Part shown: positions 49,436 to 56,978 of the stretch, one piece after another
Position numbering within the stretch: the stretch's first letter is position 1
How the letters are laid out: each line of letters opens with the position of its first letter
DNA from: Leucobacter exalbidus
Lineage (GTDB): Bacteria; Actinomycetota; Actinomycetes; Actinomycetales; Microbacteriaceae
Direction of reading: 5' to 3'
NCBI RefSeq assembly: GCF_017834145.1
Contig: NZ_JAFIDA010000001.1
Span: forward strand, 2,170,001 to 2,234,000
DNA: 64,000 bases
Made by a program: the position numbers and the translations under genes
Notes under the pieces: model-generated
Databases searched by the model: none
What the model was told of the DNA's origin: nothing
What the model saw: only the letters and a program-made list of their open reading frames with translations

Positions 49436-51131
49436 GATAGGTAACGTTAGAACCCCCGACAAGCGAAAGTTTGTCGGGGGTTTCTTGCTGCCTGCTCCCG
49501 GTCTGCCCGACGCCGTCGCGCACGACGGCCAACACGGCCTCGGCAACAGGGGTCAGGGTGACGGTGCCCGCTGGGACGGTCTCTGCTGCCGACACGGTGG
49601 CCTGGTCGCCGTGCTCGTCGTGTAGCTCCACCTTGAGTTGCGCAAACAGCGCATGCAACAGGTGCTGCTTCGCGTTCTCTGGCGCGACCCTGTAAAGCTG
49701 TGCGGCGTCGTGTGCCATCGCAATCACTTCATCGAGCCTCTGGTGCAGCTTGGCCGCGTCCGCTCCGTGTTCGGCCTCCTGTGCCTGCAACGCGGCCATT
49801 TCTCTTGAGATGGCCTCTTGGCGTGGCTTTAGGTCTTCCGCCGCGATGGCCTCGGCCATGTAAGCGTCAATGAGTTTCTGCTTGTCGCGTTCCAGCTTCT
49901 TTAGGCGCCTGGTGGCCTGCGCGGCCTTGTCGGCAGTACCTGTGAGTTCTTCGTCAAGGAGTTGGTGAGCGCGTGCGCCCCCAGCCTCAACTTGCTGCCC
50001 CGAGATGCTGACTTGTGTCTCGATAATGTGCAGCACATGCGCTTCCAGCCGCCCCTGCTCAATGTACGGCAGGTCGCAGGTGGTGCGTTTCGTGTGTCTG
50101 CCGAGACAGAAAAAGTAGTAATACTGTCCACCTCTGCCGTTACTTGGCCCATAGCCCATCCGACTGCCGCAGCGCCCACAAGTGAGTAGCCCCTTGAGGT
50201 GGTGCGTGTGTCGCCATGAGCGATCGCCACGGAGCCTGCGTTCAGCGAGGAGATCTTGCACCTTGAACCACACCCCATCCGGGACGAGTGACGTATGCGC
50301 CCCATCCAGCAGCTGCCCTTGGTAGAGAATCTGCTCCCGGTAGTACGGGTTTTTGAGCAGCCGGTGCACTTGTGACTCGGACAATGCTTTTGACCGGTAG
50401 CGGGCGGTTTCGCGCCCGCGTAGCCCGCGCACCTCAAGCTCGGCGGTCAGCCGTGAGATGCTCCACTCGCCGGTCGTGTACGCCTCGTATGCCCAGATGA
50501 CGTGGTGCGCTCGGTCTTCATCAATAACGACCGTCTTGACGTCACGCCCAGCGATGCGTTCGACGGAGTTGAGGTAGCCGATCGGAGCGACACCATGCGT
50601 GCCACCGTTCTTCGCATTTTGGGCCATGCCCTTCTTTGCCTCGGTGGAGAGGTTGGCTGAATAGTACTCAGCAAGGCTCGCCATGATGCCGTGCATGAGT
50701 TTGCCGCCCGGTGTATCGTCAATCTGCTCTGACACCGACACCAGCTCGGCACCGCCCTGCTTAATCGCGGCGATAATCTCCACGTCGTCGGCACGGTTAC
50801 GTGCGAGACGGTCAATCTTGTGCACGATGACAAAGTCAGCGCCCAGGCCTTCTGCAGTTTTGGAATCCTTCAGCCAGCCGAGCATTCGCTGTAGCTCTGG
50901 CCGGTTCGCCGACCGTGCTGACGCTCCACGGTCGACGAACTCCTCCACAACCTCCGCACCCAGCTCTTGAGCTTTGCGGTAGCAGTACTCCCGCTGCTGC
51001 GGAATTGAATATCCCTCCGCCGAGTCGCCTTTGGAGGCCTGCCGTGCAGTTGACACACGCAGGTAAATCACCGCGCGCTTGGGTGCGGTAACTATCTCCT
51101 GAACTGGTGAAATCTGTGTCTGTCTATCCAT
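49380..51131 (-). CDS. Large serine recombinase (site-specific integrase)
   Basis: This 583-residue serine recombinase has its catalytic N-terminal domain from RAVIYLRVSTARQASKG with the active Ser in YLRVST, plus VHKIDRLARNRAD and IMASLAEYYSANLSTEAKKG. A recombinase domain follows (GVAPIGYLN to about 290), then a zinc ribbon (LLTCGRCGSRMGYG, then a Cys-containing segment to TTCDLPY) and a coiled-coil region at about 400-460. The last 30 or so codons run through the terminator and into the antisense of tRNA-Ser, giving GGFEPPVELTPTLH, so the natural C-terminus has probably been replaced by host sequence on integration. It is presumably the integrase of the sulfur island to its right. Confidence 0.87.
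   Translation of the reverse strand: MDRQTQISPVQEIVTAPKRAVIYLRVSTARQASKGDSAEGYSIPQQREYCYRKAQELGAEVVEEFVDRGASARSANRPELQRMLGWLKDSKTAEGLGADFVIVHKIDRLARNRADDVEIIAAIKQGGAELVSVSEQIDDTPGGKLMHGIMASLAEYYSANLSTEAKKGMAQNAKNGGTHGVAPIGYLNSVERIAGRDVKTVVIDEDRAHHVIWAYEAYTTGEWSISRLTAELEVRGLRGRETARYRSKALSESQVHRLLKNPYYREQILYQGQLLDGAHTSLVPDGVWFKVQDLLAERRLRGDRSWRHTHHLKGLLTCGRCGSRMGYGPSNGRGGQYYYFFCLGRHTKRTTCDLPYIEQGRLEAHVLHIIETQVSISGQQVEAGGARAHQLLDEELTGTADKAAQATRRLKKLERDKQKLIDAYMAEAIAAEDLKPRQEAISREMAALQAQEAEHGADAAKLHQRLDEVIAMAHDAAQLYRVAPENAKQHLLHALFAQLKVELHDEHGDQATVSAAETVPAGTVTLTPVAEAVLAVVRDGVGQTGSRQQETPDKLSLVGGSNVTYLAETGGFEPPVELTPTLH
49451..49485. terminator. Terminator of tRNA-Ser
   Basis: AACCCCCGACAA (49451-49462) pairs perfectly with TTGTCGGGGGTT (49471-49482) over 8 bases, followed by TCTT on the tRNA strand. 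On the other strand it lies inside the 3' end of the recombinase reading frame. Confidence 0.85.
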
Positions 51132-51523
51132 ACTGCATGCATGTTCGCTCTTCTTGTCAGATAAGTCCAGTCCTCGGTAAACCTCATACTCCCGCGACCG
51201 ACCACGGCGTAACAGGGGTCACTTACCCAAAACGGTGGCCACGTGAGTTGATGATGTAGAAAATGCAACGGGCATTGCAGAACAGAGGTGCGCTAGAGGC
51301 CGAGGCTTGCGCTCACGCTACCTGTCCGTCGCGCCGCTCACGGCCAGCTCCGATGCCCAGCAATGAGTCACCTCCACTTTGGTTCGAACTGTAGCGGAGT
51401 TCCGCCGCAAAGGGTGGAACCCTCTGGCGAGCGGAACGTCTACGGAAGCGTCTTCAACTCTGACCCCAAAGGAGTATCAGAATTCAGGGATCCAGCCGAA
51501 ATCTCTGGATTGCGCTGTTGCTA
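51132..51523. other. Gene-free stretch between recombinase and cstR
   Basis: These 392 bases hold no convincing gene. They contain the recombinase promoter side and, at 51394-51453, a 60-bp sequence repeated imperfectly at 56339-56398 beyond the sulfur operon. Confidence 0.6.
51394..51453 (+). repeat. 60-bp imperfect direct repeat, left copy
   Basis: This segment, containing GGGTGGAACCCTC and CGAGCGGAACGTCTACGGAA, matches 56339-56398 in the same orientation at 54 of 60 positions. The two copies flank the whole CstR-sulfur gene set. The sequence itself is not recognised. Confidence 0.75.
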
Positions 51524-51811
51524 TCAAGCAAGTGAGAGGAAAAGCTTCTCGAGTTCTTCGGCGTCCGGTGCTCCATTCCCATCGGGGTCGGTGAGGCATT
51601 CACGGAGCGCTGTAGAGATGACGAGGAAACCGGCGCGGTCGAGGGCCTTGGAAACGGCCGACAACTGCTGAACCACGTCGCGGCAGGGGGCATCGCTTTC
51701 AATGGCGTTGATTACTCCGTCGAGTTGGCCTCGTGCCCTGCGTAACCGGTTCGCGATCTTGTGCTGTGCATCTGGGTCGGTGAGCGTATCCCGGGTCTGT
51801 GATGTTGTCAT
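51524..51811 (-). CDS. cstR: CsoR-family persulfide-sensing repressor, CstR type
   Basis: This 95-residue all-helical repressor belongs to the CsoR/RcnR family (NRLRRARGQLDGVINAIESD). Cys43 (SDAPCRDVV) and Cys72 (ALRECL) are 29 residues apart, exactly as in CsoR and CstR. The His that copper sensors place four residues before the second Cys is Ala here, which points to CstR-type sensing of sulfane sulfur through an interprotein di- or polysulfide. The ATG at 51811 has AAAGGAGA upstream. It is divergent from the sulfur operon, and two strong palindromes with the ATACCCC-type CstR/CsoR operator core lie between. Confidence 0.82.
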   Translation of the reverse strand: MTTSQTRDTLTDPDAQHKIANRLRRARGQLDGVINAIESDAPCRDVVQQLSAVSKALDRAGFLVISTALRECLTDPDGNGAPDAEELEKLFLSLA

Positions 51812-51848
51812 GTCGTCTCCTTTCGGCAATTTTAGACTTGACACTCAT

Positions 51849-51866
51849 TATACCCCATGGGGTATA
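51849..51866. promoter_or_regulatory. CstR operator 1
   Basis: TATACCCCATGGGGTATA is a perfect 18-bp palindrome with the C/G-tract core of CsoR/CstR operators. It overlaps a TATAAT-like -10 on the minus strand (51847-51852) and lies inside the spacer of a TTGACA (51838-51843) to TATAGT (51863-51868) promoter on the plus strand. Confidence 0.8.
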
Positions 51867-51872
51867 GTATAG

Positions 51873-51888
51873 ATACCCCCGGGGGTAT
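51873..51888. promoter_or_regulatory. CstR operator 2
   Basis: ATACCCCCGGGGGTAT is a perfect 16-bp palindrome, 24 bp (centre to centre 22-23 bp) from operator 1. Paired operators of this kind fit repression of both cstR and the divergent sulfur operon. Confidence 0.8.
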
Positions 51889-51909
51889 AATTGTGACGAG
51901 GAGTGAATG

Positions 51910-52095
51910 ATGTGTCGAGCTGTGAAATGCCGCACCTGCGGTAAGACAACATGGGCCGGATGTGGACAGCATGTCCAATCGGTTAAGCGAACAGTACCGG
52001 CATCTGAGTGGTGCGGCGGTAGCCATACGCAGGCGCAACTTGATGCGGCAGCAGTGCGACGTGGGTGCTTCTTCTCCCGTCTTTTCGGCAGGTAA
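51910..52095 (+). CDS. Small Cys-rich protein (CxxCGKTTWxGCGQHV family), long form
   Basis: This protein of about 61 residues begins MCRAVKCRTCGKTTWAGCGQ and has a CxxC pair plus GCGQHV, then PASEWCGG. The C-terminal half (AAVRRGCFFSRLFGR) is basic with an amphipathic end. The shorter gene at 52525 in the same operon shares CxxCGK-x-TW-x-GCGQHV and the VPAS-x2-C end, so the two are paralogues. Metal or sulfur binding by the cysteines is plausible. The ATG at 51910 fits GAGGAG upstream; an ATG at 51907 is also possible. First gene of the sulfur operon. Confidence 0.68.
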   Translation: MCRAVKCRTCGKTTWAGCGQHVQSVKRTVPASEWCGGSHTQAQLDAAAVRRGCFFSRLFGR

Positions 52096-52107
52096 AGGAG
52101 GTTCATT

Positions 52108-52485
52108 GTGAGTACGCGAGACTTGACGTTAAAGGATTTTGGGAGCACCGTCACCGGTAGTGGCATCACTGTTGTCGACTTCTGGGCTGGATGGTGCGCT
52201 CCGTGTATCGGCTTCGCGCCGGTGTTTGAAGCGGCCGCGCAGCGGCACCCCGACATCGTGTTCGGGAAGGTGGATACGGAGGCTGAGCAACAGCTAGCCG
52301 CGTCGGCGCGGATTTCGTCGATTCCAACATTGATGGTGTTTCGTGATGGCGTGCTGGTCTTCTCGCAGCCTGGTGCCCTACGCGACCCACAGCTGGAGCA
52401 ACTCATAGAGAACGCTCGAGCGCTAGATATGGACGATGTGCGTCGCCAGATAGCTGAGCGAGAAGCGAGCACCCTAGCTGGCTGA
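52108..52485 (+). CDS. trxA: Thioredoxin
   Basis: This 125-residue thioredoxin has the active site WAGWCAPCIGFAP (WCAPC in place of the usual WCGPC), the buried Asp in VVDFWAGW and the cis-Pro in ISSIPTLMVF. There is no signal peptide, so it acts in the cytoplasm, likely releasing sulfide from protein or rhodanese persulfides. It carries about 15 extra residues at the C-terminus. Second gene of the sulfur operon, 12 bp after the small Cys-rich gene. Confidence 0.9.
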   Translation: MSTRDLTLKDFGSTVTGSGITVVDFWAGWCAPCIGFAPVFEAAAQRHPDIVFGKVDTEAEQQLAASARISSIPTLMVFRDGVLVFSQPGALRDPQLEQLIENARALDMDDVRRQIAEREASTLAG

Positions 52486-52524
52486 ACGACCGAGTATCTG
52501 CTGGACAAATGAAAGGAGTTCAAG

Positions 52525-52644
52525 ATGTGTGCACCTGCGACCTGCCCGATATGTGGCAAGAAAACGTGGACCGGATGCGGTCAGCATGTTGAAGAGGCAC
52601 TGGCTGGCGTTCCCGCGAGCGACCGCTGTACCTGCAACAACTAA
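52525..52644 (+). CDS. Small Cys-rich protein, short form
   Basis: This 39-residue protein reads MCAPATCPICGKKTWTGCGQ, then HVEEALAGVPAS and DRCTCNN. It has six cysteines, including CPIC, GCG and CTC, like a minimal zinc ribbon or metallothionein-like fold. GAAAGGAG lies 8 bp upstream of the ATG at 52525. It is a paralogue of the first gene of the operon and lies between thioredoxin and the persulfide dioxygenase. Its function is unknown. Confidence 0.68.
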   Translation: MCAPATCPICGKKTWTGCGQHVEEALAGVPASDRCTCNN

Positions 52645-52685
52645 GAATAACCGACAAGAAACCAAGCAGTTGAGGAGGATCGCTT

Positions 52686-54119
52686 ATGTTGATCAAACAC
52701 ATTTACGACGAAGATCTCGCCCAGGCGAGTTACTTCATCGGATGTCAGGCTAAGGGCGAGGCGATCGTCGTGGACCCCCGTCGCGATATTGACGAGTACC
52801 TGAATCTCGCGACCGAGAACGGGATGACAATTACGGCGGTCACTGAGACGCATATTCACGCTGACTACCTCTCGGGCACTCGGGAGCTGGCGAGTAGAAC
52901 CGGCGCGACGATGTACGTCTCGGATGAAGGTGGCCCGGACTGGACCTATGGTGAGGCATTTGATGGCGCAGTACGGATGCGTGATGGCCATGAGATTACT
53001 CTCGGCAACATCATCGTAGAGGCAGTGCACACCCCAGGGCACACCCCAGAGCATTTGTCGTTCCTGATCACTGATGGTGTTCAAGCAGACGCGCCCGGGT
53101 TCATGCTCACCGGCGACTTCGTGTTCGTAGGTGATCTGGGTCGGCCGGACCTGCTGGATGAAGCAGCCGGTGGTATTGATACACGATTTCAAGGCGCGAA
53201 AGACCTCTTCGCGAGTTTGCGCGACCGGTTCCTCACTCTGCCCGATTATGTGCAAGTGCTGCCCGCCCATGGCGCTGGCAGCGCCTGTGGCAAGGCGCTC
53301 GGCGCAGTTCCCACTTCCACGGTCGGGTACGAGCGAGCATTTTCGTGGTGGGCACCGTATCTCGCGGCTAATGACGAGCAGGGTTTTATTGATGAGCTTC
53401 TGTCAGGACAGCCAGACGCGCACGCCTACTTCGCCCGTATGAAGGCGCAGAACAAGCTCGGCCCGGCTGTCATGGGTGAGCCGCTCGTCCTCGTGGAATA
53501 TTCAGTAGATCAGCTAAATGTGGCGCTGCAAGCCGATGAGATCGTTTTCATCGACACCCGCCACAACTCGCTCGTGCATGAAGGAACCCTTCCCGATTCG
53601 CTAAACGTTCCGGGTGCCGCGAAAGCCGCCAGTTATGGGGCGTGGGTCTATGATCCCGAGCGCGAGCAGCGGCCAATCGTGCTACTTGCCGGATCCGCTG
53701 AGGAGGCCAGTGAGCTACGCGACCATTTCGTGCGGGTCGGTATCGACAACGTCACCGGCTACATCACCTCACTTGACGGTCTCGATCTCGTCACCCCAAA
53801 ACTGGTGAAGCCGGAAGAGCTTGGCACCTTCGAGCACACGCTGCTGTTGGATGTGCGCAACAAGACTGAGTTCGCAGCAGGCCATCTGCCCGAGGCGGTG
53901 AACATCAGTGGTGGCCGTGTGCTGTGGGCGCTAGACCAATTGCCCAACAACGGCACGATCGTCACCTATTGCCAGAGCGGTGTCCGCAATAGCATCGCCG
54001 CCAGCGTCTTGCGCAGTCAGGGTTATGACGTAGTTGAACTTGAGGGCTCATACCTGGGGTGGGTTGCCGTCTCCGGCAATACACCAGTGACTGAACCGGA
54101 TTTGATCGAGGCGGCATGA
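52686..54119 (+). CDS. Persulfide dioxygenase fused to two rhodanese domains
   Basis: This 477-residue protein has a CstB-like layout. The metallo-beta-lactamase domain (1 to about 235) has iron-site residues His56, His58 and Asp60 (ETHIHADYLSG), His115/His119 (HTPGHT), Asp144 (LTGDFVF) and a later His in PAHGAGS; this domain oxidises glutathione or low-molecular-weight persulfide to sulfite. The first rhodanese domain (about 265-365) lacks a catalytic Cys (VLLAGS). The second has it at Cys429 (TYCQSGVRNS). It overlaps the next rhodanese gene by 1 to 4 bp. Central enzyme of the operon. Confidence 0.88.
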   Translation: MLIKHIYDEDLAQASYFIGCQAKGEAIVVDPRRDIDEYLNLATENGMTITAVTETHIHADYLSGTRELASRTGATMYVSDEGGPDWTYGEAFDGAVRMRDGHEITLGNIIVEAVHTPGHTPEHLSFLITDGVQADAPGFMLTGDFVFVGDLGRPDLLDEAAGGIDTRFQGAKDLFASLRDRFLTLPDYVQVLPAHGAGSACGKALGAVPTSTVGYERAFSWWAPYLAANDEQGFIDELLSGQPDAHAYFARMKAQNKLGPAVMGEPLVLVEYSVDQLNVALQADEIVFIDTRHNSLVHEGTLPDSLNVPGAAKAASYGAWVYDPEREQRPIVLLAGSAEEASELRDHFVRVGIDNVTGYITSLDGLDLVTPKLVKPEELGTFEHTLLLDVRNKTEFAAGHLPEAVNISGGRVLWALDQLPNNGTIVTYCQSGVRNSIAASVLRSQGYDVVELEGSYLGWVAVSGNTPVTEPDLIEAA

Positions 54120-54421
54120 TGGCGGATATTACCGTCAGCGAGGCGTGGCGTCGGGTCGGTGGTGACACGCAGTTCATCGATGTACGAGAAGACTTTGAAG
54201 TCGCGGACGGCATGATTCCGGGCGCACGCCACATCTCTCTATCAACGCTTTCTGCACGCCTAGGTGAGATCGACCGGACTCGTCCGGCGATCGCTGTCTG
54301 CCGGTCGGGTAACCGATCAGCGCAAGCGACGGACATTCTCTGGGCGGCGGGGTACCGCGTGGATAACATGGGAGGGGGAATGCTCGCGTGGCAGCAGGCG
54401 GGCCTCCCGATGGACCGTTAA
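54116..54421 (+). CDS. Rhodanese-like sulfurtransferase, cytoplasmic
   Basis: This single-domain rhodanese of about 101 residues has the catalytic loop CRSGNRS and the family ends FIDVREDFEVADGMIPGARH and NMGGGMLAWQQAGLP. It transfers sulfane sulfur between thiols, thiosulfate and cyanide-type acceptors. There is no signal peptide. Its start ATG-ATG at 54116/54119 overlaps the dioxygenase stop, so translation is coupled. It likely passes sulfur to or from the dioxygenase or thioredoxin. Confidence 0.88.
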   Translation: MMADITVSEAWRRVGGDTQFIDVREDFEVADGMIPGARHISLSTLSARLGEIDRTRPAIAVCRSGNRSAQATDILWAAGYRVDNMGGGMLAWQQAGLPMDR

Positions 54422-54427
54422 CTGGCT

Positions 54428-55210
54428 ATGGACGCAACCATTCTTATTGCGCTCCTGCTAGCACTGCTGGTTGGAGTTTCACTCGGGCTGCTGGGTGGCG
54501 GAGGCTCGATCCTCACCGTCCCCATACTCACCTATGTGCTGGGTATGCCTCCACAGGAAGCGATTGCCGCATCCCTGTTCGTCGTGGGAGTCACCAGCGC
54601 TGTCAGCGTGTTCTCCCACGCACGTACGGGACGCGTGCGTTGGAAGACCGGACTGATCTTCGGTGCCGCAGGAATGGTCGGTGCGTTCATCGGGGGTTTC
54701 GTGGGCGGATTCATCCCCGGCGCGATCCTCATGGTGCTGTTCGCCGTTATGATGGTCGCCACCGCAACCGCAATGATCCGTGGGCGCAAGAAGACCTCTA
54801 GTAGGGACCGACCTGAGGGATTGCCACTTACCCGGATCATTCTCGACGGCGCACTGGTAGGAGTTGCCACCGGTCTTGTCGGCGCGGGCGGCGGCTTTCT
54901 GATCGTGCCCGCCCTCACGTTGCTAGGTGGCCTGCCGATGGCTGTCGCCATCGGCACCTCCCTCCTGGTGATCGCTATGAAATCTGCGGCTGGACTGGGT
55001 GGATACCTGTTCACCGTGCAGCTGCAATGGCCGATCGTCCTCGCTTTCACTGGCGCTGCCGTAGCCGGATCATTCTTCGGCACGATGCTGACTGGGAAGA
55101 TCCCTGAGAACACACTCCGCAAAGGATTCGGTATTTTCGTACTTGTCATGGGTGTGTTCGTGCTAACCCAGGAAATTCCTCAGCTTTTCACTCTATTGGG
55201 GAGCACATGA
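54428..55210 (+). CDS. TauE/SafE (TSUP) family sulfite exporter
   Basis: This 260-residue integral membrane protein has about eight helices. Glycine-rich repeats at each half (SLGLLGGGGSILTVPILTYV and VGAGGGFLIVPALTLL) are characteristic of the TSUP family. In sulfide-detoxification operons these export sulfite or thiosulfate made by persulfide dioxygenase. It begins 6 bp after the rhodanese gene. An internal linker (GRKKTSSRDRPEG) separates the two halves. Confidence 0.87.
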   Translation: MDATILIALLLALLVGVSLGLLGGGGSILTVPILTYVLGMPPQEAIAASLFVVGVTSAVSVFSHARTGRVRWKTGLIFGAAGMVGAFIGGFVGGFIPGAILMVLFAVMMVATATAMIRGRKKTSSRDRPEGLPLTRIILDGALVGVATGLVGAGGGFLIVPALTLLGGLPMAVAIGTSLLVIAMKSAAGLGGYLFTVQLQWPIVLAFTGAAVAGSFFGTMLTGKIPENTLRKGFGIFVLVMGVFVLTQEIPQLFTLLGST

Positions 55211-55268
55211 GCCAGCCTCGCTTGTCTTTTGACGTGAACAGGCTCGCGAGCACCGGAAGGTATGCCTG

Positions 55269-55790
55269 ATGAGATCGACAGTGCCACCCACTCCACGCAT
55301 CGGGGTTTTGCGACCCGACTACGACGTCCCCGTCATTAACGAACGGGCAGTGCGAGCCGGGGCCGGTATCCTCTTTCTCGGCGGAGCGATCGCCTTCGGA
55401 CTCAGTCTGGCCAATGACACGACCGCCCCGCTGCAGCCCTTCGGCATGCTGTTTATGATCGACATGCTGCTCCGCGTCACCGCCGGTGACCGCTGGTCGC
55501 CCACGCTCACGCTCGGACGACTCGTCGTGTACCGTCAGCAACCCGAGTGGGTCGGTGCACCACAAAAAGCATTCGCCTGGTGGCTAGGGTTCGCCCTCGC
55601 CCTCGTCGCCTGCTCCAGTATGGGTCTACTCGCCGCTCCACTCTGGCTCACCCTTGCCCTATGCGGGCTATGCCTCTCACTGTTGTTCCTAGAAACAGCG
55701 TTCGGCATCTGCGTCGGCTGCGCCCTGCAGCGAGTCCTCAGCAAAACATCGCCCCAGTACTGCCCGGGAGGCACCTGCACAACTAACTAA
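55269..55790 (+). CDS. DUF4395 membrane protein
   Basis: This 173-residue protein has about four helices. The N-terminus with INERAVRAGAGILFL and the Cys-rich C-terminus LETAFGICVGCAL and YCPGGTCTTN are the DUF4395 pattern. The conserved cysteines, the last pair near the C-terminus, are common in members encoded with rhodaneses and thioredoxins, so a thiol relay or sulfur-transport role is plausible but unproven. It starts 58 bp after tauE. Confidence 0.83.
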   Translation: MRSTVPPTPRIGVLRPDYDVPVINERAVRAGAGILFLGGAIAFGLSLANDTTAPLQPFGMLFMIDMLLRVTAGDRWSPTLTLGRLVVYRQQPEWVGAPQKAFAWWLGFALALVACSSMGLLAAPLWLTLALCGLCLSLLFLETAFGICVGCALQRVLSKTSPQYCPGGTCTTN

Positions 55791-55810
55791 CAACTCAATA
55801 GGAGACATTC

Positions 55811-56188
55811 ATGAAAACACGTATTATCACCATTATCATCGGCGCCGCACTACTTATAGGAGCAGGCTTCTTCTTCATAAATAGATCATCCGAGCCAGCC
55901 ACCGTTGCTGTCACCGAGCAGACTATTATTCTTGATGTGCGAACTCCCGCCGAGTTTGCCGAGGGTCACCTTGAGTGGGCCGAACTGCTTGACCTTAGTG
56001 GCGGACAACTCAGCGCAGCGATCTCGACTATGGATCCAGACGCTCAGTACTTCGTGTACTGCCGGTCTGGGAACCGCTCGGCACAAGCCGTACAGGTCAT
56101 GAAAGACGCTGGTTTTACTGACGTCACAGACCTGGGATCACTCGACCAGGCCGCATCGGCTACGGGACTCACCAAAAACAGATCGTAG
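55811..56188 (+). CDS. Membrane-anchored rhodanese
   Basis: This 125-residue rhodanese is preceded by one N-terminal hydrophobic segment (IITIIIGAALLIGAGFFFI), placing the domain outside the membrane. The domain shows ILDVRTPAEFAEGHLEW and the active loop YCRSGNRSAQAVQVM. It follows the DUF4395 gene and ends the operon, so sulfur could be handed across the membrane between the two. The start has GGAGA upstream at 55801. Confidence 0.87.
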   Translation: MKTRIITIIIGAALLIGAGFFFINRSSEPATVAVTEQTIILDVRTPAEFAEGHLEWAELLDLSGGQLSAAISTMDPDAQYFVYCRSGNRSAQAVQVMKDAGFTDVTDLGSLDQAASATGLTKNRS

Positions 56189-56288
56189 CTGCGACCTACA
56201 GTGGCAGCGGTCAGGGAAGCTGCCCGAAGAACGCTGCGGGTAGTCCTGTGGCTTCACCTTCCCGAGCAGGCAGACATTTGGTGGTGCA

Positions 56289-56313
56289 CTGACCCTGATA
56301 AACAGGGTCAGTC
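56289..56313 (+). terminator. Terminator-like hairpin after the sulfur operon
   Basis: ACTGACCCTG (56289-56298) and CAGGGTCAGT (56304-56313) pair perfectly over five bases, 100 bp past the last rhodanese; a T5 run follows at 56323. Confidence 0.65.
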
Positions 56314-56338
56314 ACTGCCACTTTTTCCACAAAAATGG

Positions 56339-56398
56339 CGGATTCCCGCCGCAAGGGGTGGAACCCTCAGTCGAGCGGAACGTCTACGGAAACGTCTC
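56339..56398 (+). repeat. 60-bp imperfect direct repeat, right copy
   Basis: Matches 51394-51453 at 54 of 60 positions in the same orientation. With the left copy it brackets the cstR-sulfur gene set (about 5 kb). Confidence 0.75.
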
Positions 56399-56738
56399 GG
56401 GGTGGCGGTTGCACAGAAGCTCAGACTGCCACGGAGTATAGGAAGTCGCCGGCCTCCGCTCCATTTGACCGATCCGCCCTCATCTTGGAAAATAAGGCGC
56501 AGCATCTATATAAGCAAGACCACCATGAATGAAAGCAAGGCATCCACAACCCAAACGGCACAATCTGGCTCTCAACTGCAGGAGTTTCGACGCCGCTATG
56601 CATGCAATTGTCTCTATCTTTCCCTCAGTGTGCCCGCCAAAGTTAAGAATACAGGAAGCCTCGAACAACGTTGAAATTTCAACGAAGTTCGGGGCTTTCT
56701 GCTTGTTTGTGCCGCCATGATCACTAGTTGGCGCGCGT

Positions 56739-56767
56739 TGGCATGCCAACACATCGCAGTGCTGCGA
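56739..56767 (+). repeat. 29-bp repeat, copy 1
   Basis: TGGCATGCCAACACATCGCA and the following GTGCTGCGA match 56924-56952 at 27 of 29 positions in the same orientation. The first bases include the palindrome TTGGCATGCCAA (56738-56749). Confidence 0.6.
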
Positions 56768-56923
56768 AGAGTGCAGGCGTCGAGTGCCGCGGCCTGCGTC
56801 GTTGATGTCAGAGAGCGGGGGTTGGGGGCATCTCGACTACTTGAAGAGAGATGATGCCCAACATCTCTCCTCAACTGGCATTTAGGTAGAGGTGTGGGCT
56901 TAGAACTCTTTGAAAGTAGCGAG

Positions 56924-56952
56924 TGGCATGCCAACACATCGCAGCGCCGCGA
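56924..56952 (+). repeat. 29-bp repeat, copy 2
   Basis: Second copy of the repeat that starts at 56739, with CGCCGCGA in place of TGCTGCGA at the end. It lies 27 bp before the TCCGGA array. Confidence 0.6.
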
Positions 56953-56978
56953 CAGCATTCGCTGCTGCATCACACCAA

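Noticed and set aside
56440..56750. Short open frames right of the sulfur operon
   Set aside because: No ribosome binding sites, no motifs, and overlapping frames on both strands over repeat-rich DNA; treated as non-coding debris.
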